DNA from: Gnomoniopsis sp. IMI 355080
Taxonomy: Eukaryota; Ascomycota; Sordariomycetes; Diaporthales; Gnomoniaceae
Direction of reading: 5' to 3'
Assembly: GCA_027946555.1 (NCBI GenBank)
Contig: JAPEVC010000383.1
Coordinates: forward strand, 1-19,937
DNA: 19,937 nt
Part shown: positions 9,779 to 18,246 of the stretch, piece after piece
How the letters are laid out: every line of letters begins with the position of its first letter
How positions within the stretch are numbered: the first letter of the stretch is position 1
Program-made: the position numbers and the translations under genes
Notes under the pieces: generated by a model
The model's input: the letters and a program-made list of their open reading frames with translations, nothing else
Database searches by the model: none
What the model was told of the DNA's origin: nothing

Positions 9779-10458
9779 TGTGACTAGTCTCACAGGCTGA
9801 AATCTGGTCGATCGAGTTCAGGCCTCGTGCCAGTGCCAGTGATGATCGAGTTGGGCAAGACAAAGCTGGCAAAGGATCAATATGCCGACTGGACAGCCTG
9901 AAGAATGGCCACGACTCGGACCACAACGATTGTTTGATGCTCTCCGCAGGGTCTTGAACCAAAAAATGGAAGAAAGCATGCAATGGACCACTGAAGGAAT
10001 CAAGGCGCTCGTGTCGAATTTGAAAAGACTCGAGGATCAAGATTAGGACAATAGTAACGAGTAAGATGATGTCAACAATAGTTGCAGGTGCACGTTCGCG
10101 GTGGACGCGGTTTGGCCCGGAGGGGAAGTAGACGTAACTACCCAATTTGGAAGTAACTGCCTGGCCAGCTGGAGGGTGCTTTGGAAGGCGCATCATCATC
10201 ACCTGGCATGGCATTATGACAGCTCTGCTTGCAGGTAGCCTTGAATGGTGATTGTTTATCTCTACAAACTCTGTCACGTCGTCGTTGCCAATGCATCTGA
10301 GGAACTACCTAGGTACCTAAGTAGGTACCTAACGTATGTATGTAACCTGTACTTTAAAGAGTCGCATCGTTCACTTGAGCATGCCCCAAATTTCCGGCGG
10401 TCTCAGCTTGCGCCGTGTGCCCCTTCACCGGAAAATAGAAAAGAAATATGCCAATGAC
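9779..10458. other. intergenic stretch upstream of the large unknown gene
   Basis: Holds the promoter and leader of the minus-strand gene starting at 9778 and the 3' UTR of the SMP-30-like gene ending at 10459. It contains the TAGGTACC motif cluster at 10304-10333. A 207-codon minus frame overlapping it (9654-10277) runs into the large gene in another frame and looks like chance. Confidence 0.6.
10304..10333. repeat. TAGGTACC motif cluster
   Basis: The run ACTACCTAGGTACC, then TAAGTAGGTACCTAAC, holds two GGTACCTA units and the self-complementary core CCTAGGTACCTA. It is the best copy of a motif that also appears at 4316-4333 and 5051-5078. It lies in the spacer between the two minus-strand genes. 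Confidence 0.55.
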
Positions 10459-11580
10459 CTAGATGCCCAACAACGCACCTTTTGTCGACGCGGCCAGTTG
10501 AGCCCTCCACAATCTGTGTTCGTTCAAAATGAATATCTCCCCGTCTTTCCCAAAGCAGAAGTTGGCGGCGCCCCCATCGACCAGAATCCTGCCCAGCAGC
10601 ACGCCCCCTGCTGACCAGACATTCACGCCATCGCCACATCCTGAGTAAACGTTTCCGTGGACATCGCATTTGATGCCATCCGGGATGCCCTTGTCCGCAA
10701 AAGCAAAGAGACGTCGGCTGACGAGGAACGGCTCGCCTGAGTAGTATGTCACATCGAAAGCGTATCTGGCCATACCGGTCAGCTTCTCATACATCTCGTG
10801 AATTAAATTGACTCACATTGTCGAAGGCCTCGAGTTATCTGTCGTTCCGTCCCCGTGAATCCAATCCGTGTCCGTGACATACACGGTCTTCTCATCCGGG
10901 CTGAAGCAAATCCCATTCGGTCGCCCAAAGCCGTCCGCCATCGCCCTAATGCTTCCCTTGGACAGATCCGACGACCCTTTCTCCGGACGAATGCGGTAAA
11001 CCTGGCATGGCAACTCTGGTTTGGGTCTGAACCCCTGCTCGAACCCATAGATTGGGTCCGTGAACCAGATGCTCCCATCGCTGTGGACCACTACATCATT
11101 GACACTGTTGAAAGCCCGTCCGTGGAACGAACTTGCGATCTTGGTAGTCTTGTACGGTGGACGGGGTTCCATGTACACCAGAGTGCTTGGTTCTGTGGCG
11201 TTGTCGGGCCCGCCTTGGGCGCAGAAGAGCACGCCGGGCCCAAACCCAGACGCCATTGGGGTGTAGTTGACGCCACCATTGCCCATCAAGATCCCAGGGT
11301 GGATCTCCTCCACTACGGCGGCCGTCTTGCCGCTGGAACGATGCAGAGTTGCCTTGGAGATCTGTATTTTCTTCCTGCCAGTCGAGGGATCCGGATACTG
11401 ATTGCTCGTAATGAAGAGCGTCGGCTCTTCACCGTCAATGAAAACACCTGCCTCGTGAAAGGCTGGATAGTCTTTGTTCTCAGCCAGAAGCTCAAGTTCG
11501 GGAGACTGGCCAAAAAGGGCTATGGCTGCATCATCATGGATGGCGAAGGCGGAGGTGTTGTTGGCCATATTCGTGACCAT
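10459..11580 (-). CDS. SMP-30/gluconolactonase/lactonohydrolase-like protein, 356 residues, two exons
   Basis: A beta-propeller protein of the SMP-30/gluconolactonase-like region family, which hydrolyses sugar lactones or related esters using a bound divalent metal. Exon 1 is 11580-10817 and exon 2 is 10765-10459. The 51-nt intron (donor GTGAGT, acceptor GGCCAG) joins AT to A and restores STIYAFDV. Likely metal ligands by family pattern: Glu43 in FHEAGVF, Asn161 in FNSVNDVVVHSDGS, and Asp284 in KGIPDGIKCD. FGRPNGICFSPDEKTVYVTD is the usual blade motif. The protein lacks a hydrophobic signal peptide; an in-frame TGA lies just upstream of ATG 11580, so it starts there or at Met5, or a short upstream exon has been missed. 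Cytosolic location is therefore inferred. The exact substrate cannot be read from the sequence. It is divergent from the permease gene, 1.4 kb away. Confidence 0.88.
10766..10816 (-). other. intron of the SMP-30-like gene (51 nt)
   Basis: Minus-strand donor GTGAGTCAAT and acceptor ATGGCCAG. Splicing turns the otherwise terminated exon 1 (RPSTM then stop) into RPSTIYAFDVTYYSG, the expected propeller sequence. Confidence 0.85.
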
Positions 11581-12128
11581 TTGCAGAGGGTGCGATCAGA
11601 TGGACCGTGGTACGTGTATATTCTGCTGATTCTGTGACTTAATGACGATCTGGACAGTGAAATAATTGATCTTTGAATTGTCCTGAAATGAGTAGTATGG
11701 GTTTCTACATAGTAAGAACAGAACTGCAAAGATTCCCATGTCGTTGCAGGTGGGATTTCCCGGCATAGGACTCGGAACAAGGTGGGTCGACACCATCTTC
11801 CCCAAAAATTCTACAGTGACATTCAAGCATCACACTGACATCGATAAACTTCACCACCACGATAGACGTGATCTCCCCTCCGGTCAGCGTCCGGACGACT
11901 GAGGACGACAAAGACTCGCCACCCGGCTCTCAGTCTCTCCAGCGGCGTGATTCATCGACGAAAAGCCAATAACTTTATTCCGGCCTCGGCCTGCGGCAGC
12001 GGGCTGTGACTTCGGCTCCGACGTGTGAGCTCCGGGAGGGTTTGTGCCGGGTCCCGATCACTGTGCGTCTAACTGGGGTATCTGATGGTCCTGCAAGGCT
12101 GAGAATTGCGACATTCCTACAGAGCGCA

Positions 12129-12155
12129 CATATATATATATATATGCATATATAT
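12129..12155. repeat. TA-dinucleotide microsatellite
   Basis: A CATATATATA... run interrupted once by GCATATATATAT. The whole tract is nearly self-complementary about the GCAT centre, so it could extrude a hairpin or simply be a slippage-prone repeat. Confidence 0.85.
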
Positions 12156-12312
12156 CTTTTATATGTACACGTACCTTTAACAGCACAAGGCTGACTGTCC
12201 AGGGATAAAGGCTAAGAAGACCGTCTTCCAAATCCGGGCACGCCGCTATCTTAATGATGATTGCCAAGGAACCACTTTGGGGACCGAGACTACGTACACG
12301 GTACCACACAGG

Positions 12313-12326
12313 TAGTAGGCCTACTA
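12313..12326. repeat. 14-bp perfect palindrome TAGTAGGCCTACTA
   Basis: Reads identically on both strands. It is in the divergent intergenic region, about 700 bp from each start codon. It could bind a dimeric regulator, but no family match is claimed. Confidence 0.5.
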
Positions 12327-12491
12327 TGTATCCTCATGCTCACTTGCATTTCCCAAGGTACTCACCAGATTCGTAGTTTTTCTTTTTCAATGGTTTTGTT
12401 CTCCCGCCCGTTCGGCTACTAGGAACAGACCTGTCGTTCCCACTGTCTCGACCATCCCGTATCTTGTGATCGTCGCAGAAGTGGGAGGTCG

Positions 12492-12518
12492 CTATCAGTG
12501 ATTATCTCGAATTTATCT
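12492..12518 (-). promoter_or_regulatory. cluster of three GATA-factor (HGATAR) sites upstream of the permease
   Basis: Read on the minus strand: AGATAA (12518-12513), AGATAA (12507-12502) and TGATAG (12497-12492), three sites in 27 bp. Paired GATA sites within about 30 bp are the known binding arrangement for the fungal nitrogen regulators AreA/NIT2. The cluster is about 490 bp before the permease start. A further CGATAA lies at 12736-12741 (minus strand). Nitrogen control of the permease is inferred. Confidence 0.45.
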
Positions 12519-12836
12519 TGAGTTATTTTGAGTCCTTGAAACGCCCAACGCGGCTGCCCGTCCTTAGCCCGCCTGGCCCGTCGTGCCTGACTCGGATCGC
12601 TTTACATGGTGGACCGTGGTCGAGTGGAGCTCCATCTTCAAGTTATTTGCTAATAGACTTTACAAGCGAGAACCAACCCAGCACAGAGCCGATTAATCGC
12701 CGACCCGCTCCCCCAGCGACTCTTACATGAATCTGTTATCGTCGTTGGTCATCGGCGTGGTATCTCTGTAAACTATGGAGGCGACAAGGCGTGGGCATCC
12801 GAATAAATACAATTCCGGGACATAGTCGCGTGCCCC

Positions 12837-12905
12837 TTTTGGACAAGCCTTCTCCTCATACTTCTCTCTTTTCCATTTCTACCGCTCTGCGACCATCTTC
12901 CCTCG
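12837..12905 (+). promoter_or_regulatory. pyrimidine-rich leader/promoter tract of the permease gene
   Basis: A CT-rich run (CCTTCTCCTCATACTTCTCT and following TTTTCCATTTC) 100-170 bp before the start codon, typical of core promoters and 5' leaders of well-expressed filamentous fungal genes. Confidence 0.5.
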
Positions 12906-13008
12906 AGTCCTTTGCTGCCAAGCCTGCGGACCAAACCACCAGCAAAGTGGTTCCACCCATCTCCATCACCACTTACAGGTCGGGACATCCACCTCATCCC
13001 AGCCCGCC

Positions 13009-14631
13009 ATGGGCGCAGACTCCATCACCAGCGTCCGGCCCGCCAGCGCCGGGCTGCGGCCCACGGGAGCAGCCGACGATGCCCTCGCTAAGATGGGCTA
13101 CAAGTCCGAACTACCGCGCAGTCTCAGCATGTTGTCCGTCCTCGGTCTCTCCTTCGCCATCATGGCCGTGCCCTACGGTCTCAGCACCACCTTCTACATT
13201 ACCCTGTCCAACGGTCAAAGTGTGACTATCATATGGGGTTGGGTCCTGCTCTCGCTCCTTTCAACCGCCATCGCCGCCTCCCTCGCCGAGATCTGCTCCG
13301 TCTACCCTACCGCCGGTGGTGTTTACTACTGGAGTGCTCTCCTCTCCTCGCCCGAATGGGCTCCCATCGCTAGCTGGATCACTGGGTGGCTGACCCTCGT
13401 CGGCAACTGGACTGTCACCCTTTCCATCAACTTTGGCGGTGCACAGCTAATTCTCAGCGCTATATCGCTCTGGGACGAGTCTTTCGTTGCCAACGAGTGG
13501 CAGACTATCCTCTGCTTCTGGGCGTGCATGCTTGTGTGCTACCTCATCAACGTCTTCCTATCGAAGTATCTCGACCAGATAAACACCCTTTGCATCTATT
13601 GGACCGGCGCCTCCATCCTCATTTTCCTCGTCGTCTTACTCGTCATGTCTCCTTCAAAACGCTCGGCCGAGTTCGTCTTTGCTCACTACGACGCCTCCGC
13701 TTCGGGTTGGCCATGGGGCTGGTCATTCTTTGTCGGCTTGCTGCAGCCTGCGTATGTGCTCACAGGGTACGGCATGGTTGCGGCCATGTGCGAGGAGGTG
13801 CAGAACCCCGAGCGGGAGGTCCCCAAGGCCATTGTGCTCTCTGTGGTCGCGGCAGGATTGACCGGACTGGTCTACCTGATCCCAGTCCTTTTCGTCCTGC
13901 CCGACGTGCAAACCCTCCTTAGTGTCGCCAACGGCCAGCCCATCGGTCTCGTTTTTAAGACGGCCACTGGATCTGCGTCCGGCGGCTTTGGCTTGCTGTT
14001 TCTGATTCTAGGTATCTGGCTCTTCGCCGGCGTTGGCGCGCTCACCGCGAGCAGCAGGTGCACGTACGCCTTCGCACGTGACGGGGCGATTCCAGGCTCG
14101 GGCCTGTGGAGTCGTGTGAACGAGCGCCTGGGGATTCCTTTCTGGGCTCTCACGCTCTCCGCTATTGTCGATTGTCTCCTAGGTCTGATCTACTTCGGCT
14201 CCTCTGCCGCATTCAGCAGCTTCACAGGCGTTGCCACCATCTGCCTGTCTACCTCTTACGGGTTGCCCATTCTGGTGTCTATTTGCCAGCGTCGCCGGTT
14301 GCTGAAAAATGCATCTTTCTCGCTGGGCAAGTTCGGAATGGTGATCAACATCACGACGCTGTGCTGGATTCTGCTGTCAATTGTCTTGTTCTGCATGCCG
14401 ACAAATTTATCGGGGCTGGATAGCTCGACGATGAATTATGCGAGCGCTGTGTTTGCTGGCTTTGCCACGATCAGTATGGTGTGGTACTTTGCGTGGGGCA
14501 GAAAGAATTTCTCTGGTCCGCCAGTGTTGAAGGGCCTGGGAGGGGTTGAGGCTGATGTTGTCAGTGGGCGCTCAATGGATGAGGAAGCGCCGAGGGAGAA
14601 GGAGGCAAGTTTGAAGACATCGGTGACCTAG
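13009..14631 (+). CDS. APC-superfamily permease, amino acid/choline/GABA transporter type, 540 residues
   Basis: Plasma-membrane uptake permease of the fungal amino acid-choline transporter group (relatives include yeast HNM1 and UGA4). It is intronless and starts at ATG 13009 in a good context (GCCATGG). A soluble N-tail of about 42 residues ends in MGYKSELPRSLSMLSVLG, the characteristic entry to TM1. TM1 contains FAIMAVPYGLSTTF, and the next block is SLAEICSVYPTAGGVYYW, the conserved consensus of this family. MCEEVQNPEREVPKAI follows TM6 and SSRCTYAFARDGAIPG follows TM8. I count about 12 hydrophobic segments, then a charged cytosolic C-tail. The length (540) is normal and no break is seen. 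The substrate is not decided by sequence: choline, GABA and other amino acids are all possible. The GATA cluster upstream suggests nitrogen regulation. It is convergent with the PTH11-like gene, 246 bp away. Confidence 0.92.
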   Translation: MGADSITSVRPASAGLRPTGAADDALAKMGYKSELPRSLSMLSVLGLSFAIMAVPYGLSTTFYITLSNGQSVTIIWGWVLLSLLSTAIAASLAEICSVYPTAGGVYYWSALLSSPEWAPIASWITGWLTLVGNWTVTLSINFGGAQLILSAISLWDESFVANEWQTILCFWACMLVCYLINVFLSKYLDQINTLCIYWTGASILIFLVVLLVMSPSKRSAEFVFAHYDASASGWPWGWSFFVGLLQPAYVLTGYGMVAAMCEEVQNPEREVPKAIVLSVVAAGLTGLVYLIPVLFVLPDVQTLLSVANGQPIGLVFKTATGSASGGFGLLFLILGIWLFAGVGALTASSRCTYAFARDGAIPGSGLWSRVNERLGIPFWALTLSAIVDCLLGLIYFGSSAAFSSFTGVATICLSTSYGLPILVSICQRRRLLKNASFSLGKFGMVINITTLCWILLSIVLFCMPTNLSGLDSSTMNYASAVFAGFATISMVWYFAWGRKNFSGPPVLKGLGGVEADVVSGRSMDEEAPREKEASLKTSVT

Positions 14632-14877
14632 ATGTGGTGGGACTTTGTCCAAATTTGTATATTTAGAGATGGAATTTGTAACTCTGGTTGTACCGTGTTT
14701 CCCTAATCCCTGAATAGTGAACGTTACCGATGTGATGCAGTACTTGTGCTGGGTTTAGTTGGGGATCGACCAACTTCCCGGAGCCTCGTGGACTCTTCAT
14801 TTGGGTATATCTTCTCCTGCTTTCATTGAAACAAACGTGCCAGACGTTTCTTCATATTGCTATAAATCAAGAAACTC

Positions 14878-16552
14878 TCAATAGCGGCTTGCGCTGTTCG
14901 TGAGAGGAATCTTGCTGCTAGACCTGCTGGAAGGTGTCCTAAACGTCCGCGAGCCAAACGACCAAGTACGCGCAGGACGCTCCGGCACGACGCTCCCGAC
15001 CGCTGTTTCTTTGAGTTCACTCGCAGTACTTCCATCAAATTTGAAGTCACTCAACATGACAGCATCGCCCCGCAAACTCAGTTTCGGCAGCTTCCATGGG
15101 TCTGCCTCTCCGCCCTCTATATCCCAATGCGCCCCGTGTTCTCCGCCGCCCTCGCGTACATACATCGAATCGCGGGTGATTTTGATCTCCACCTCGTGCG
15201 TCACGAGTATCGAGGCAATGTTACGGCGCAGATGGGGCCAGAAAATCGGGAGCGAGGCGACGATGGTGGCAAGGTCGACCTCGAGAACGCTGAGCACGGT
15301 GGTGGACGGGCCGTACCACGTCGGGTCAAAGGACGGGTAGGTTGTGGCTCGGCTGTTGATTTGCGTGGCAAATCGTGCGATGGAACAGATGACGGTCCTA
15401 GAGATGATGAGATGGATGGACGGCGTTTGTGAGGTCTTGCAGAAACGAGATTGGGCGAGGGGTGGAGTCCAGAATCACTTACAGGCCTCCGAGGGCAAAT
15501 AGACCGAACAGTCCACGGCGGGATTTTTCATTGGATCTTACGGTGTCCCACAAAGACTTTGAGAACATGGGAAGAGTCAACACGGCGATATCGAGGATCA
15601 TGTTCGAAGCCGATTGTTGGAAGAATGTTGCGGTACTGGTTGAGGATTCAGGTCAGTACGACTCTTTAGAGACGGCAGACTCGCGCCCGGATGAGCTTGA
15701 GGCTCGGGGGGACGTGAAGACTGACAACACGTCGACGTCTCTAGAACCAAATCCCCATCGGTGGGCTGGTTCGCCGGTGAAATCCCAGTCCGCACTGATG
15801 GGGTTGCTCGGGATCCAGGCTAGGAGGCTCTCCACGATTCCCCAGGCCGTGACAATGCCTATCATGAGGAGTATAGACCATCGTAATTTGCGCTGCTTAA
15901 GATCTGGGCGTTCATCGATGATCCGCAAATACTGCAAAAGCAACGATAGCTTCACCAGGGCAAGCGCCATGTTGTACAAAGCTTGGCTCCACCAAAAGAC
16001 CTGTGACTCAGTTGGCACTTGGTTGGTATGATAGTAAAAAGGCCTAGAGTGAACGCACATAGACGAAACCCGACATTCCACTCCGTCCAAGTAGGACGAA
16101 GTGTTTTCCAAGTCCCGCAACCACCACTGTCTCGTTCCGATTAGTGCATGCCACATTGAAATCAGTATACTCCCCACAATTGTACATACGTAGACAGCAA
16201 CCGATATTTGCTGCGATTATCACAATCTGAAAGACGTGTAAGTACTCCGTAGTTGAGCATAAGAATTTAAGATCTTGGAGGGCGAAAGCTGTGTCGTACA
16301 AGATTGAGCAAGATAACATAATCATCGTAACCTGGGCTTCTGGTGACAAGAAACCTAACATACAAGCGCATGGACACACAAATCGTGGTAAATATCTGGG
16401 AATGGTCAGTTTAGCAGCACAAGCTCGGCATTGAAAAGAGATATATTCACCAGGAAAGATATGACAAGGCCATAGATGGTAGCTTCGCGATTCCACACGG
16501 GGACCGGGTCATTGAGATTGTCAAACGTGATCAAATCTTGGAGTTGTGGCAT
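14878..16552 (-). CDS. PTH11-like fungal rhodopsin-domain integral membrane protein, 416 residues, seven exons
   Basis: Seven-helix surface protein of the fungal rhodopsin-domain family (PTH11-like, GPCR-like). Such proteins are thought to sense surface or host cues. Exons (minus): 16552-16451, 16395-16300, 16226-16190, 16126-16059, 16000-15726, 15635-15483, 15397-14878. All phases agree and total 1251 nt. Family motifs appear in order: VSMRLYVRF with GYDDYVILLNL (residues 44-66), AGLGKHFVLLG (82-92), SQALYNMALALVKLSLLLQY (106-125), HRWGFGSRDVDVF (181-193), SASNMILDIAVLTLPM, GLFALGGLTVICSIARF, and TVLSVLEVDLATIVASLPIF for the last helix. The cytosolic tail of about 95 residues is Ser/Arg-rich. 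The two cysteines usually found in the second outer loop are Trp163 and Arg182 here. Intron 5 uses the less common donor GTCAGT; that junction is the least certain. Others have standard GT..AG ends. Two short uORFs precede the start. Confidence 0.85.
15636..15725 (-). other. intron 5 of the PTH11-like gene (90 nt, unusual donor)
   Basis: Donor GTCAGT and acceptor AACCAG, with a good branch-like TACTGAC about 23 nt upstream of the acceptor. This donor is the only nearby one whose phase joins DVDV to ATFFQQSASNMILD with a Phe codon (TT+T); stronger-looking GTGTTG nearby gives the wrong phase. Confidence 0.55.
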
Positions 16553-17940
16553 ATTCAGACTCGATGCTGGGCATAGAGGACGTGAACTTCACTGTTGGCG
16601 GCCATATACGCACGCCCTTTCAATTTTCCTATGCGATCCGAAAGACAAGATCGAGATTTCTGAACTCCGCAGGAGATCAAAGGTAATTAGATGCCTGACA
16701 TAGTCACCAGCGAAAACTCGAGAGGAGGTAATCGCCCCCACCAGAAGCCTAAATCCCATTTCGAGGTAGTCAGCTTCAGTCGGGGTGTGTTGCACGGAGT
16801 CAGGACTGGGTCCATCTTGAATGCCGATCACCCAGTGCCATCTCGCCAATCTTTTCGACCCCTGTAGTCTCGTGGCCTTTATGTTTGACACTTATGGAGA
16901 CTCCGTACTCTTACATGCGGTATTTGGACCGGTAAGTGAAATACCTCCGGACAGATTGTCTGAGCGCTGGGAACATGACTTGCCATTACCAGCGAATTTT
17001 CGCTCCCACTTTCCTTGAAAATATCGTTTTACATATTATGTATGTGGTAGGTCTCACCCTCGCACGCGCTTATGCATCTTTTCCGGAAGAACAGTATGCT
17101 ACATACGCATCTAGATAAGCTTCTACGGGTTCGAGCCAATAAGCAGGAGATAACTTCTACCCCCCAGACCATGCGCATTGGCTAACGTCTCATAGCAATG
17201 GGTATGAATTTCCGGGCTGCAGATGCGGTACGGACTATTTAAAGCCGTAATCAGCTAAGATACTTACAGGCCTAGCCGAAATGTTACACACCCTGTTCAG
17301 GCTGAGCTTTGATGTTGTAGGTAGGTAGCCTGCAAAATCATATTTGACTTGGCTGGCGAACCGTGATTGTAACACAAAACGCAGGCTTATTAGTCGTGTA
17401 GTTCCCACAATTACCGGAGAATTGTACTTATCAAGCCGAGTATCACTATCTTACTGTGGTATTTGCACCTCAGACAGGTGCAACGGATATCCGGCTCCTG
17501 TGGAGTATCGGCTTGTGGGGAATGAGACTTGAGCTTATTGAATGCGGCTAAAAGACGTTTCGAGAGCTGCACATTCGGTCCCTACGGTCTTTTGCTTGTG
17601 TCCGTGCCTGTCGCTTGAAAATTGATACATCATATAGCAGCAGGTTTCTCTCAAGGTTGCATCCGTCTGGCTCAATATTGGCTACATAGTAATTAGGACA
17701 GGCCCGTACACCAAGAACGCATGAGTCGCACAAAAAGTCCCTGGCCTTGCCTAGGCAAAAAGAGGAGAAGGTGTGGAGGATCGTTATCTTTCGAACTTCG
17801 TGAAGTGTAAGACGCTAGATACATATCCAGACATACTATAAACGTCCAATCGTATTGGAACACAGCACATTTCCTTAGAAAGCATTTCGTCACTTTAAAT
17901 TTCGACTGATATTTCAACTGAAGGGTATTGCCATATATCG
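16553..17940. other. gene-poor stretch between the PTH11-like gene and the retroelement
   Basis: About 1.4 kb with no supported gene. The left end should contain the promoter of the PTH11-like gene. The longest frames (for example minus 16589-16891, 100 codons) show no motifs. Base composition is intermediate, and CA and TG dinucleotides are present, so the strong RIP signature seen further right has not yet begun. Confidence 0.6.
16555..16605 (-). promoter_or_regulatory. upstream ORF (16 codons) before the PTH11-like start
   Basis: ATGGCC at 16605 opens a 16-codon frame (MAANSEVHVLYAQHRV) whose TGA ends at 16555, two bases before the main ATG at 16552. A second, out-of-frame ATG at 16574 overlaps the main start and stops at 16521. 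If transcription begins upstream of both, they would reduce translation of the main frame. The transcript start is unknown. Confidence 0.3.
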
Positions 17941-18246
17941 TGTGAAGTAGCCAGCTGGGTATCAGAGTCAGTTCAATCAGTAGTCAGTTTATTTTAGTTA
18001 TTCGTTTTATATTGGTATAGAGAAGAAGCTATCTATAGTTAATAATTAAACTAAGGTTTTATATATATAGTGGGATAGGGCGCTAAGCCCGATTAGGCGA
18101 ATGAAATTATTTACCACCTAAACTACTATTATAAATGCCGGGCTAATAAAAGATTATTAATATCCTCGTTAATATTTATAAAGGCTAATATAACCCTTCT
18201 TTCCTATAAGGTTATTATTAATACCTTTTCCGTTAGTTTATTATTA

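Larger units (their letters stand above)
11581..13008. other. divergent promoter region between the SMP-30-like gene and the permease
   Basis: About 1.4 kb without a supported gene. It contains a TA microsatellite (12129-12155), a 14-bp palindrome (12313-12326), a cluster of three HGATAR sites (12492-12518) and a pyrimidine-rich leader (about 12837-12905) before the permease start. Short frames at 11596-11911 and 12006-12309 have no protein-like features. Confidence 0.6.

Noticed and set aside
9654..10277. 207-codon minus-strand frame with one hydrophobic segment
   Set aside because: It overlaps the start of the large gene in another frame, has no family motif, and fits the expected promoter and leader region; the hydrophobic run is probably chance.
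10855..11637. 260-codon plus-strand frame
   Set aside because: Exactly antisense to exon 1 of the SMP-30-like gene, whose motifs are unmistakable; it is a shadow of that coding sequence.
13386..13922. 178-codon plus-strand frame, His/Arg/Leu-rich
   Set aside because: Another frame of the permease gene, whose membrane segments and motifs clearly occupy the first frame.
15429..16031. 200-codon plus-strand frame
   Set aside because: Antisense to exons 5 and 6 of the PTH11-like gene, with no protein-like features of its own.
10459..16552. Idea that the lactonase, permease and PTH11-like gene form a specialised metabolic cluster
   Set aside because: No core synthase, P450, tailoring enzyme or pathway regulator is present, and orientations are mixed; co-location alone is weak evidence.
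16589..16891. 100-codon minus-strand frame upstream of the PTH11-like gene
   Set aside because: No start context, splice link or recognisable sequence; it lies where the promoter should be.
17128..17142. tRNA-like B box (GGTTCGAGCC)
   Set aside because: No matching A box, acceptor stem or cloverleaf could be built from the flanking bases.
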